Both the position numbers and the translations under genes were made by a program. DNA of 39,279 bases from Salinivenus sp. (lineage in GTDB: Bacteria; Bacteroidota; Rhodothermia; Rhodothermales; Salinibacteraceae), in the NCBI GenBank assembly GCA_018609755.1, contig JAHENZ010000088.1, forward strand, positions 1-39,279, in the 5' to 3' direction. This document shows, piece after piece, positions 17,370 through 24,878 of this stretch. Position 1 is the stretch's first letter; every line of letters begins with the position of its first letter. The notes beneath the pieces are model-generated. The model saw nothing but the letters and a program-made list of their open reading frames with translations, was not told the origin of the DNA and searched no databases.

Positions 17370-17690
17370 ATGCGGCGCGTAGGGACGTTTCTGATTCGGC
17401 TACCTCGTCTCTTGTTCATCGGACTCGTGCGGGCGTACCAGTTGCTTCTATCCCCCCACATGCCCAGTACGTGTCGCTTCCACCCGACCTGCTCACAATA
17501 TGCCATCCAGGCCTTCCGAAGATACGGAGCGATCCGCGGCCTCATCCTAACCGTGTACCGCCTGGGGCGATGCCATCCCTGGGGCGGCCACGGCTACGAC
17601 CCGCCCCGCTGGTTCGGCGAACCGGTCCCCGAATCCCCCTCTACGAACGAAAGCCAACTCCGCAATCCAACATCCGAACTCCAAAATTGA
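17370..17690 (+). CDS. yidD: membrane protein insertion efficiency factor YidD
   Basis: Small membrane-associated protein that helps YidC insert inner-membrane proteins. The 106-residue protein has an amphipathic N terminus (LPRLLFIGLVRAYQLLLSP) and the family signature CRFHPTCSQYAIQAFRRYG (about residues 33-51) followed by RLGRCHPWGGHGYDPP. A GAGAGG ribosome site lies 10 bases before the ATG. Unusually it is not beside rpmH-rnpA-yidC. The last 12 or so residues (NESQLRNPTSELQN) are encoded by the reverse strand of a heptameric repeat that belongs to the convergent VWA gene, so the tail is probably unconserved. Confidence 0.92.
   Translation: MRRVGTFLIRLPRLLFIGLVRAYQLLLSPHMPSTCRFHPTCSQYAIQAFRRYGAIRGLILTVYRLGRCHPWGGHGYDPPRWFGEPVPESPSTNESQLRNPTSELQN
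17654..17688 (-). repeat. heptameric short tandem repeat after the VWA gene
   Basis: Starting five bases after the VWA gene stop, the minus strand reads AATTTTG, GAGTTCG, GATGTTG, GATTGCG, GAGTTGG. The units fit the GANTNNS pattern seen after ahcY and fdxA. The repeat overlaps the 3' end of yidD, coding its tail on the other strand. Confidence 0.7.
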
Positions 17691-17693
17691 GGA

Positions 17694-18800
17694 TCACCGC
17701 ATGTGGCTGCGGCGATTGCGTACGTAGTCCTCGAACAGAAAGGAGCCAAGGTCGTCGAGCTCAGCGTAATAGGCGCGGCCGCGATTCACCTCTGTGAGCT
17801 CCCGCACGAAGTCCTGCAGCCCAGGATCGCGGGCAATCATGAACGTCGTAATCGTGATGTCTTGGCGACGGCAAATCGCCCCCTCGTCGAGCACCTTGTT
17901 CACGATCTTCGGGTCCAGCCCGTAGGGATTTCGGTACATCTCCCCGTTTTCGATGTGGCAACTGGGCTTGCCGTCGGTAATCATGAAGATCTGCTTGTTG
18001 CGGTTGTTGCGGCGGTGCAAGATGTGCCGCGCCCGCTGTAGGCCCGCTCGGGTATTGGTGTGATACGGTCCCACGTCGAGGTAGGGCAGGTCCTCGATCT
18101 CAATTTCCCAGGCGTCGTTGCCAAACGCGACGATGTCGAGCGTGTCTTTTGGGTACTTGCTCGTGATCAGTTCAGCCAAGCCCATCGCCACGCGGCGTGC
18201 CGGCGTAATGCGGTCCTCGCCGTAAAGCACCATCGAGTGGGAGAGGTCGATCATCAGCACGGTGGCCATCGTGGCGTGATGATCGGTCTCGTGGACCTGG
18301 AAGTCGTCTTCAGCAAGGTTCCAATCGTCCCCAAGCCCGGAGCGGCGGAAGGAGTTGGAGAGGGTGCCCGTAGCGTCGAGGCGGGAGATGTCGTCGCCGA
18401 ACTGCCAGTCGCGCGTCTCAGGGAGCTGCTCGTCTCCATGCCCCGTGTGCGGCGTTTCGTGATCGCCCTTCCCGTGCTTTCGAAGCTCACTGAAGATCTC
18501 TTCGAGCGCGGACCGACGCAGGGACCGCTCGGCCTTTGCCGTAATCTCCACAGTGCCGTCTTCTTCATCCTCCGAGAGATATCCACGCTTCTTCAGTTCC
18601 TCGATGAAGTCCTCAATCGTCTGGTCGGTCCCCTCCGTCAGATCATACTCCTCATCCAGTTGTCGGAGCCACCGAAGCGCCTCCTCAGCGTCGCCCGCCG
18701 TATGCTCTAGCAGCTCTTGAAAGAGGTCGAACAGCTCCTCGAAGAGTGGCTTTTGGCTACCGTGCCGGGTGGGGTCCCACTCGGTGTATCGAAGACGCAT
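17694..18800 (-). CDS. VWA-domain protein
   Basis: A 368-residue protein. The C-terminal half is a von Willebrand factor A domain with a complete MIDAS metal site: DLSHSM (D185, S187, S189), a threonine near 250 and MITDGKPS (D276). The N-terminal half is acidic and helical with no recognised fold. Similar proteins often pair with an MoxR/magnesium-chelatase-type AAA+ ATPase as a metal-dependent chaperone, but no ATPase gene is adjacent. It is soluble, with no signal peptide. Convergent with yidD, 3 bases apart. Confidence 0.8.
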   Translation of the reverse strand: MRLRYTEWDPTRHGSQKPLFEELFDLFQELLEHTAGDAEEALRWLRQLDEEYDLTEGTDQTIEDFIEELKKRGYLSEDEEDGTVEITAKAERSLRRSALEEIFSELRKHGKGDHETPHTGHGDEQLPETRDWQFGDDISRLDATGTLSNSFRRSGLGDDWNLAEDDFQVHETDHHATMATVLMIDLSHSMVLYGEDRITPARRVAMGLAELITSKYPKDTLDIVAFGNDAWEIEIEDLPYLDVGPYHTNTRAGLQRARHILHRRNNRNKQIFMITDGKPSCHIENGEMYRNPYGLDPKIVNKVLDEGAICRRQDITITTFMIARDPGLQDFVRELTEVNRGRAYYAELDDLGSFLFEDYVRNRRSHMR

Positions 18801-18949
18801 GGGCCTGGCGGAGTCGGTGAGTAGAGACGACTAGCAAAAAGGGTACGCCCCCGGGAAGACCTTTGTTTTCGGCGCGCCCCCAAATGCGTCGCGATCAGCC
18901 CGGCCGAACCCACCCCTCAGGCCCATGCCCGAGACACTTGCGGAGGACG

Positions 18950-19351
18950 TTACATTTCTGACTCGCGGACCGGTTCGGACGCAGAGTAGGCCTCCTCAGA
19001 CGGAGAAGCAGAAAACGGGTCCTTGATTTGATCCTCCCGTTCGATGAAGTAATATCCGAGCAGGGCCGTACCGGATGCGAGCAACAAAATCCCGTAGGCC
19101 AGCGGCGACTCGAAGCCAATGGCCAGCAGGTCCACGAGCAGGACCCCGATGCCGAGTGACACGATGACGAGCCCCCACTTCAGGGCCGAGCGCGTGCTGG
19201 GCTCCGACCACTTTTGATTGAGGATCGCCTCCGCCACATCGGCCTCCGCGTGCGAGTCGAGCGCCTTCCGCCGGATCCGCGTGTCCCCAATGAGCTTGGC
19301 AATGTACGCGATCATAGCGAAAAACCCGAGGGGGACGAGAATATCTTCCAT
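18950..19351 (-). CDS. DUF6249-like membrane protein
   Basis: A 133-residue membrane protein with three hydrophobic segments (about residues 2-20, 55-75, 80-100) separated by a charged helix (TRIRRKALDSHAEADVAEAI). The pattern MEDILVPLGFFAMIAYIAK then a basic helix then two close helices resembles DUF6249 proteins of Bacteroidota. Those commonly neighbour an ECF sigma factor, and here the next gene, divergent, is one. The ATG at 19351 fits the family start; the longer frame upstream is not protein-like. Confidence 0.65.
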   Translation of the reverse strand: MEDILVPLGFFAMIAYIAKLIGDTRIRRKALDSHAEADVAEAILNQKWSEPSTRSALKWGLVIVSLGIGVLLVDLLAIGFESPLAYGILLLASGTALLGYYFIEREDQIKDPFSASPSEEAYSASEPVRESEM

Positions 19352-19738
19352 TGCAATAGGTATGTGTCGTGAGTAGTGACGAACCGGACGGTCGTTGCCC
19401 AACCGTGCACACACAGCAGACAGGCCCATTCGCAAATCGGTTGCACCTCTTCTGACCCTCTTCCTACCTTCACAACAATCATCCACCAAACCTTCACATC
19501 ATTTCCTGCAACCGAATCTCTTCCCCTCCTGTCTACTTCGATTGCTACGCTCCATCCTCCAGTTTGTGCACTCCTCCCTGCTGAGTTACCGATCCGTGAG
19601 CAAGCAAGGAAAAGGCAATCCGCATTAGATGGGGACCGAGCACAACCCTGAGCAACAGTGGACTTCGAAAACGTATTCACGTATCGGTAAGGTCATTCTA
19701 CTGGTGTACCCACAACCGACCAGTTTGAGGAACGCTCT
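19352..19738. other. 387-base divergent gap
   Basis: Pyrimidine-rich, lower-GC non-coding sequence between the DUF6249-like gene and the sigma factor. Open frames here are serine/proline-rich and not protein-like. It should contain both divergent promoters; GAGG at about 19727 before the sigma factor ATG is a plausible ribosome site. Confidence 0.4.
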
Positions 19739-20353
19739 ATGAGCACTGATGCCGACGTACGTTCCGAGCGCGAGCTGGTCGAGAAGGTGTTGGACGGGGA
19801 CCGAGACGCCTTCCTCGCATTTATCGACCGATACGAGCGCCTCGTAAAGCACGTCGTCTTCCGAATGGTGGATGACGACCGGGATCGCGAGGAGCTGTGT
19901 CAGGACGTGTTCATGCGGGCGTACCGCTACCTGGACGATTTTCGGTTCGAGTCAAAGCTGTCAACCTGGCTGGCGCGCATCGCCCGAAACACGTGCCTCA
20001 ATCACCTGGAGAAGAAGGACATGCCGCTGTATGCGGACCATGCCCCTGCGCCCGACGACGAATCGCCCGACGCCCGGGCGGCCCTCAATCGCATCGAGGA
20101 TCCGGACGAAGACGTGGCCGATGCAGCGTCCGACCGTGAGCGTCGTGCGTTGGTCCGCGAGGGCATCAAGACCCTTTCGGAGCACTACCGAACGGCACTC
20201 ACCTTGTATCATTTGGAGGGAATGAGCGTATCACAAATCAGCGACATTATGGAGAACCCCGAGGGCACGGTGAAGAGTCACCTGTACCGGGGCCGCAAAA
20301 AACTCAAAGACTGGCTGCTCGACCGATACAGTCAGGAGGAACTGACCCTATGA
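19739..20353 (+). CDS. ECF-type RNA polymerase sigma factor
   Basis: Directs RNA polymerase to a specific promoter set, likely for envelope or stress functions. The 204-residue protein has sigma region 2 (ERLVKHVVFRMVDDDRDREE, then LCQDVFMRAYRYLDDFR, about residues 31-68) with the STWLARIARNTCLNHL core, an acidic linker, and region 4 (LSEHYRTALTLYHLEGMSVS, then ISDIMENPEGTVKSHLYRGR, about 145-190) forming the -35 binding helix-turn-helix. Its stop overlaps the start of the next gene as ATGA, indicating translational coupling with a probable anti-sigma factor. Confidence 0.93.
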   Translation: MSTDADVRSERELVEKVLDGDRDAFLAFIDRYERLVKHVVFRMVDDDRDREELCQDVFMRAYRYLDDFRFESKLSTWLARIARNTCLNHLEKKDMPLYADHAPAPDDESPDARAALNRIEDPDEDVADAASDRERRALVREGIKTLSEHYRTALTLYHLEGMSVSQISDIMENPEGTVKSHLYRGRKKLKDWLLDRYSQEELTL

Positions 20354-20802
20354 ATGACCGTGACCGCTCGCTCCAAGATGAGTTTGACCGCCACTTCCGT
20401 GGCGACGGCCCCCCGCCTGACACCGACAATCGGGAGGCGGCGGCCTATCAGGCCGTCTTTTCCGCCCTTCAGGACGAGCCGGAGGGCGACCTACCGGACG
20501 ACTTTGCGGAGCGTGTGGCCGACCGGGTGAGCCTCCGCCCTGAGCCCTCCATCGTGTGGAGCGACGTCCTGCTCCTCGTCCTGACCGTAGCGGCCGCCGG
20601 TGCCACCCTCGTCCTGATGCCGTCCGTGCACACGATCCTGGAAGAAACGGTGTGGGTGATCGCCCGCTCGTTCGGGGACCTCTCCTCATACGTCCGCCTG
20701 GACGTCATGGCCGCCGCCGGGCTCGTGCTACTCCTTACCCTCGGCCTCGATGCCCTACTGCGCCGCTGGCGCCCCCTGCGCCACGCCCCGACCGCCCCCT
20801 AA
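20350..20802 (+). CDS. probable membrane anti-sigma factor
   Basis: A 150-residue protein: acidic cytoplasmic N-terminal 65 residues, then hydrophobic helices at about 70-92 and 117-137, ending in a basic tail (LLRRWRPLRHAP). Coupling by ATGA overlap to the sigma factor and this topology suggest it holds the sigma factor at the membrane. I see no zinc-binding HxxxCxxC motif, so it is not a classical ZAS-type anti-sigma. Assignment rests on context. Confidence 0.6.
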   Translation: MNDRDRSLQDEFDRHFRGDGPPPDTDNREAAAYQAVFSALQDEPEGDLPDDFAERVADRVSLRPEPSIVWSDVLLLVLTVAAAGATLVLMPSVHTILEETVWVIARSFGDLSSYVRLDVMAAAGLVLLLTLGLDALLRRWRPLRHAPTAP

Positions 20803-20835
20803 TTTCGGATTGTGGATTTTGGAGTGTGGAATTAG
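20801..20835 (+). repeat. heptameric short tandem repeat after the anti-sigma gene
   Basis: Beginning within the stop codon: AATTTCG, GATTGTG, GATTTTG, GAGTGTG, GAATTAG. The units fit the GANTNNS pattern and run in the gene's direction, here on the plus strand. The rest of the gap to 21067 is pyrimidine-rich with no gene. Confidence 0.75.
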
Positions 20836-21067
20836 ACTGTTGCTTGTTGGATGCAAAAGGAGGAACGGTCTCCTCCCAACTGCCTTTCTCGCTTCGATTC
20901 TTCGTTCTCCACCATTCATCTCTGCACGACCTTCAATCCTCCACCCTCGCCCTTCGCCCCACGCCTCTCGCCCCTCGATCCTCTCCAACATCGGCTTGCG
21001 CAGCATCGCCATGACAGTTATCCTTTCGGGGTGATGTCGACTCTTCGAATCATCCCCATTGCCACTC

Positions 21068-22207
21068 ATGGAACGGCGCGATTTCGCAAAGAAAGCCCTG
21101 CTCGGCGCAGCCGGCGCCAGCGTCCTCGGCGGGTGTGCAAACGACGAATCGTCCGGCGATAGCGACGCGGCCAACGTTCAGCCCAATAAGCAGGTGCGCT
21201 GGAACCTCGCCTCCAGCTTCAGCCGCTCGCTCGACACCATTTACGGCGCGGCCGAAGTCCTCTCGGACCGCCTCGCGAGCCTCACGGACGGAAACTTCCA
21301 GATTCAAACGTATCCCGGGGGCGAGCTGGTGCCGCCCCTCGAAGTGCTGGGCAGCGTGCAAAACGGCACGGTGGAGATGGGCCACTCGGCCAGCTACTAC
21401 TTCATCGGCAAAAATCCTGCGCTGGCGTTCGACTGCACCGTTCCGTTCGGTCTCACCGCCCGCCAGTACCGTGCCTGGTTGTACTACGGCGGCGGCATGG
21501 AGCTGATGCGGGACCTCTTCTCCGACTTCAACATTCTGAACCTGCCCGGCGGCAACACGGGTACGCAGATGGGCGGTTGGTTCAACCTCGAAGTCAACTC
21601 GCTCTCCGACATGAACGGCCTGAAGATGCGGATTCCGGGCCTTGGAGGGAGCGTGATGAGTGAGATGGGCGTCAACACGCAGGTGCTGCCCAGCGGCGAA
21701 ATCTATCCGTCCCTGGAACGGGGGGCCATCGACGCCGCAGAGTGGGTGGGCCCGTACGACGACGAAAAGCTCGGCTTGCACGAGGTGGCGGAGTACTACT
21801 ACTACCCCGGCTGGTGGGAGCCCGGTCCGGCCCTCACCTTCTACGTGAACCGCGATGCCTACGACCGGCTCCCCACGCAGTACCAGGAGGCCCTGGAAAC
21901 CGCCGCTGCCGAGGCCGACCTCCGCATGCTGGCGCAGTACGACCACAAGAATCCGGCGGCGCTCGACGGCCTGCTCGACCAGGGCACCACGCTCCGCCGT
22001 TTTCCCGACGAGGTGATGTCGGAAGCACAGGAGATCACGACGCAGCTGCTGGAAGACAATGCCTCGGGCAATAAGCAGTACCGCAAAATCTACGAGGCCT
22101 ACAAGTCGGCCCGCGAGAATGCCTATCGCTGGTTCGGCACCGCGGAGATGGGGTACGCCGACTTCGCCTTCCCCCGCATGGGCGAAAATGCCGGGTCGTC
22201 AGCCTAG
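21068..22207 (+). CDS. TRAP transporter substrate-binding protein, TakP/DctP-like
   Basis: Extracytoplasmic receptor that would bind an organic acid for a TRAP transporter. The 379-residue protein starts with a twin-arginine-like signal MERRDFAKKALL and a lipobox-like LGGCA (cysteine about residue 24), then the DctP fold with FQIQTYPGGELVPPLEVLGS, the substrate-binding region MRIPGLGGSVMSEMG and AIDAAEWVGPYDDEKLGLHE. The W-x-GP-Y-D segment resembles the 2-oxoacid-binding TakP group, so a keto acid is a reasonable guess. No TRAP permease genes (DctQ/DctM) are adjacent. The ATG at 21068 is preferred over a TTG three codons upstream. Confidence 0.88.
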   Translation: MERRDFAKKALLGAAGASVLGGCANDESSGDSDAANVQPNKQVRWNLASSFSRSLDTIYGAAEVLSDRLASLTDGNFQIQTYPGGELVPPLEVLGSVQNGTVEMGHSASYYFIGKNPALAFDCTVPFGLTARQYRAWLYYGGGMELMRDLFSDFNILNLPGGNTGTQMGGWFNLEVNSLSDMNGLKMRIPGLGGSVMSEMGVNTQVLPSGEIYPSLERGAIDAAEWVGPYDDEKLGLHEVAEYYYYPGWWEPGPALTFYVNRDAYDRLPTQYQEALETAAAEADLRMLAQYDHKNPAALDGLLDQGTTLRRFPDEVMSEAQEITTQLLEDNASGNKQYRKIYEAYKSARENAYRWFGTAEMGYADFAFPRMGENAGSSA

Positions 22208-22275
22208 CGGTACGGCCAGTGTCCAGGCGGCAACCTCGCCTCTCCCCCTACGCCCCTCTCTACCCATCCTCCGAA

Positions 22276-22917
22276 ATGCTCACCGACGTTTGGGCGTTGT
22301 TTGAGACCCACGTCTTCCCCGCCCCGTCCACCGACGAGGCCTTCAACCCGTACCGCGACCGGCGGGACGACCTCGACGTCCCGACCGCCCCGGAGATCCG
22401 ACGGGAGAACCTGCGGGCCTACCTCGCCGCGTACGATGAACCGCCGCCTCTCTTTCTGCTGTTGGAAGCCCCCGGGCCGTGGGGCTGCCGCTTCTCGGGC
22501 GTGCCCATCACGAGCGAGGCGCAACTGACCGATTCGGCGTTTCCTGTGGACGGTCGGCAGACAAGCCGTGAGGCGGACCCGCACACCGAATACAGTGCGT
22601 CCATCTTCTGGCGCGTCCTCCGGCCGTACTTCCCCCATTTTTTCGTCTGGAACAGCCTGCCGCTCCACCCCCACGATCCCGGCGAGCCGCTCACGATCCG
22701 CACACCACGCCGGACGGAGGTGCGGGCGTGGCAGCCACTCCTGACCGGGCTGCTTGACACGCTGAGTCCCGACCGCATTGTCGGCATTGGCCGGAAAGCC
22801 GAACGTGCCCTCACGGAGGTAAACGCCGATCCTACGTACGTGCGCCACCCGTCACAGGGCGGAGCCAAAAAGTTTGAGGCAGGCATTGACGAAATCGTGG
22901 AAGTGATGGGACTGTAG
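22276..22917 (+). CDS. uracil-DNA glycosylase superfamily protein
   Basis: A 213-residue protein with the layout of the UDG superfamily: motif LLLEAPGPWGCRFSGVP (about residues 61-77), WNSLPLHPHDPGEP (about 139-152), GIGRKAERAL and a C-terminal YVRHPSQGGAKKF (about 193-205) matching the HPS/H motif that binds uracil-DNA. Such proteins may remove damaged bases or have lost catalysis; the exact family (UDG 4, 5 or other) cannot be assigned. ATG 22276 is chosen over a GTG 19 codons upstream that lies in low-complexity sequence. Confidence 0.72.
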   Translation: MLTDVWALFETHVFPAPSTDEAFNPYRDRRDDLDVPTAPEIRRENLRAYLAAYDEPPPLFLLLEAPGPWGCRFSGVPITSEAQLTDSAFPVDGRQTSREADPHTEYSASIFWRVLRPYFPHFFVWNSLPLHPHDPGEPLTIRTPRRTEVRAWQPLLTGLLDTLSPDRIVGIGRKAERALTEVNADPTYVRHPSQGGAKKFEAGIDEIVEVMGL

Positions 22918-23056
22918 ATCTCCCCCTCTTGCTTCTCTTCGCCCGCCTTCCGAGTATTAAGATGTTGATCATTCTCTGCGACAGTCTGGCAGTTTTTTGG
23001 CGACCAAATGGGTCGAAGTGAGTCGCAACGAGCACAGTCTGCCATTTTGTAGCAGG

Positions 23057-23206
23057 GGTGCCTCCGCACACGCAGAGATTGTTGCAAGCTCTTCTCGTGC
23101 CTCTAATGGATCGTAGTGGTGCCTCCGCACACGCAGAGATTGTTGCGGCCCAGCGGGGAGAATCGGGTCGATGAGATCGGTGCCTCCGCACACGCGGAGA
23201 TTGTTG
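23057..23206 (+). CRISPR. small CRISPR array, 3 repeats and 2 spacers
   Basis: Three 28-base repeats at 23057-23084, 23118-23145 and 23179-23206, separated by two 33-base spacers (23085-23117, 23146-23178) of unrelated sequence. Repeats 1 and 2 are identical; repeat 3 differs by one base. Each starts GGTGCCTCCGC and ends GAGATTGTTG, and carries a central stem CTCCGC-ACAC-GCGGAG, perfect in repeat 3 and with one mismatch in 1 and 2. Repeat length, spacer length and the stem match type I-E. No cas gene lies in the window. By analogy with type I-E repeats the transcript would read on the plus strand, with 22918-23056 as leader. Confidence 0.9.
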
Positions 23207-23342
23207 AGAACTCACCTGCCGACCTTCTGCCGTGAGCGCTTCTCGAAGTCGCCGCACGTCTTCGGAAACTCAAACCGAGTCAGAAAAGCAGGTACGCGGT
23301 CGGCAAGGTGCAGTGGTGGGTTCTAGCGCTCACCGCTTCGGG

Positions 23343-23620
23343 CTATTGAATCTCCACTTCGCGCATTAGGTCTTCGCTATCAGGCTGGTCGCCTACCACC
23401 GTAAACGGGTTGTCGTAAGGTGACGTAAACGTCAATGTCGTATCTACTGAAATGGGTAGAAAAACGCAATATGTAACTCGACCCGATCAAACAGATTCGA
23501 TAGTCGAAGCCCCCATCCACTAGCGCTCTCACCCTCGACCGGCGAAGTCAAACCCGCTCGCTTGACAGCAGCCGATAGCGGCACCGGCCCATTTTCAGCT
23601 GCAGCGAGGAGTTCTGCCAA
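23343..23620 (-). pseudogene. possible gene remnant
   Basis: Downstream of the TIR-like gene on the minus strand are two partly overlapping frames with protein-like composition. One (23620-23444) reads LAELLAAAENGPVPLSAAVK and on to SGWGLRLSNLFDRVELHIAF before a stop. The second (to 23343) reads RVTYCVFLPISVDTTLTFTS then NPFTVVGDQPDSEDLMREVE. A single frameshift near 23490 would join them. There is no ATG start. Not recognised; it could be the decayed 3' end of a third cassette gene or chance. Confidence 0.3.
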
Positions 23621-23628
23621 CCGAGGAC

Positions 23629-24294
23629 CTAATCAACATTTTCCGAGACCCATTCCTCAACTGAATCGATGTATTCCGACACGGGCATTCTTTCGATATC
23701 TTCAATTACATCCTCTTCAGGAATATCTTCCGTCAATCGATCTTCAAATAGATCTGCCGTAAAGTCATTAAACTGATTCCAGATTACTTTGGGGTAATCC
23801 GCCTCGTCAAATCCGGCTGTCTCGTAAAACCAGTCTCGAACGGACCGGACGATCTCGTCCGCCTCGTTATTATGGTTTTTAATATCGACTCCCGAAAGAT
23901 CAGATAATGCTTTTTTGTACTCGTAGGGCTTCTCCTCAAGTATCAAACATTTTTTATTACCCATTTCCGCTGAACCATGCTGACGAGTACCATAATCGAC
24001 TCCTAGTTCAAAGGGCATATTGAGTCGATAAATTTCGTCGACCTCGTCTGCTTTTAATCGCGATAGATCGTGGATTCCGTACTTTGACTCATAAATGAGT
24101 TCACAAATCTTGTCCACACGGTTCTCTGCGGAATCGAGACGCTCAGAAGCCAATCTAGGGGTACACCCTAAATAAACGACTGTAAAAAGAAGTGGCCGAA
24201 GTAGTGACTTATATTCTTCATCAAATGGGCAGTTGATAAAGACATTCGACTCGAAACCCGTTGGCAGACCGTCACCATCTGAACCATTACTCAT
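23629..24294 (-). CDS. TIR/deoxyribosyltransferase-like protein of unknown function
   Basis: A 221-residue soluble protein. N-terminal 160 residues: a strand with VFINCPFDEEY (18-28), a helix plus VVYLGCTPRLASERLDSAEN, then ESKYGIHDLSRL (69-80), NMPFELGVDYG (92-102, glutamate E96), and KKCLILEEKPYEY. The order of strand, S-x-x-x-I-x-D-x-S and E-L-G matches TIR-like and nucleoside 2-deoxyribosyltransferase-like folds, where the ELG glutamate acts on an N-glycosidic bond. The C-terminal 50 residues are acidic and helical. The start overlaps the DUF2188 stop as ATGA. Lower GC than its neighbours suggests transfer. I recall the FINCPFD family as widespread but uncharacterised; a nucleotide- or NAD-targeting effector role is inference. 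Confidence 0.6.
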   Translation of the reverse strand: MSNGSDGDGLPTGFESNVFINCPFDEEYKSLLRPLLFTVVYLGCTPRLASERLDSAENRVDKICELIYESKYGIHDLSRLKADEVDEIYRLNMPFELGVDYGTRQHGSAEMGNKKCLILEEKPYEYKKALSDLSGVDIKNHNNEADEIVRSVRDWFYETAGFDEADYPKVIWNQFNDFTADLFEDRLTEDIPEEDVIEDIERMPVSEYIDSVEEWVSENVD

Positions 24295-24530
24295 CTCTTA
24301 TCTTCAGGCGGATGAGGATCATTTCCGTAGGAATTTTTCTTTCGTATCATTCCATCCCGTCGATGAATATACAGCTCTGCTTCCTGGTTCTTACTGATCT
24401 CTCGACCGTAAGATATAGCATCCTCTTGGGTATCGAAGCGCCTCGTTGCTCGCGTCGAGCCTCCCTTCTTCACGCTCCATCCCCCGTCGGGGTGCGGCAC
24501 AACGTGCTGAGACTTCTTTTTATCGGCCAT
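24291..24530 (-). CDS. DUF2188 protein
   Basis: A 79-residue basic protein with the DUF2188 pattern: HVVPHPDGGWSVKKGGSTRA (residues 9-28), a helix with TQEDAISYGREISKNQEAEL, then YIHRRDGMIRKKNSYGNDPH. Full length for the family. Function is unknown; the fold is small and could bind nucleic acid or a partner protein. It is the first gene of an overlapping pair with the TIR-like gene (ATGA), so the two products are probably made together and may interact. Confidence 0.75.
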   Translation of the reverse strand: MADKKKSQHVVPHPDGGWSVKKGGSTRATRRFDTQEDAISYGREISKNQEAELYIHRRDGMIRKKNSYGNDPHPPEDKR

Positions 24531-24878
24531 GGCTTTACCCCTCTAGATTCGAAAGGTTGTGCACCAAGTTAACTATCATGAGGTAGCAATGTTTTTCCAC
24601 TGAGCGTAGTGGTCAGTCAAGCCGTGTGGGGTGCCGAGTTGAATACGCCCGCTTGAATGTCACTTCAACGGCCTGAATACCGTTCATTGATCGGGGCTCT
24701 ACTCGACATAAAAAAGATGCACCGCTAGTCGGCATAACGTGGAGACTCAGACGCGACGGGCTTCAAATCGTATAAAAGGAATTCGGGAGACCCCATCTTT
24801 CGAAAGTAGTAACAGCCCGTCGTCGGCTGTGATGGTGGGCAGCACATCGTAGCATCCGGGCAACGTTAGAGAACTTTA
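24531..24878. other. 348-base gap upstream of the DUF2188 cassette
   Basis: Lower-GC non-coding sequence with no convincing frame. It separates the DUF2188 start from the 3' end of the S41-like gene, both on the minus strand, and so probably holds the cassette promoter. No repeat or tRNA that would mark an attachment site was found. Confidence 0.4.

Noticed and set aside
22832-23257. Minus-strand frames across the CRISPR array with repeated VRRH peptides
   Set aside because: The repetition comes from the 28-base CRISPR repeats, not from a repeat protein.
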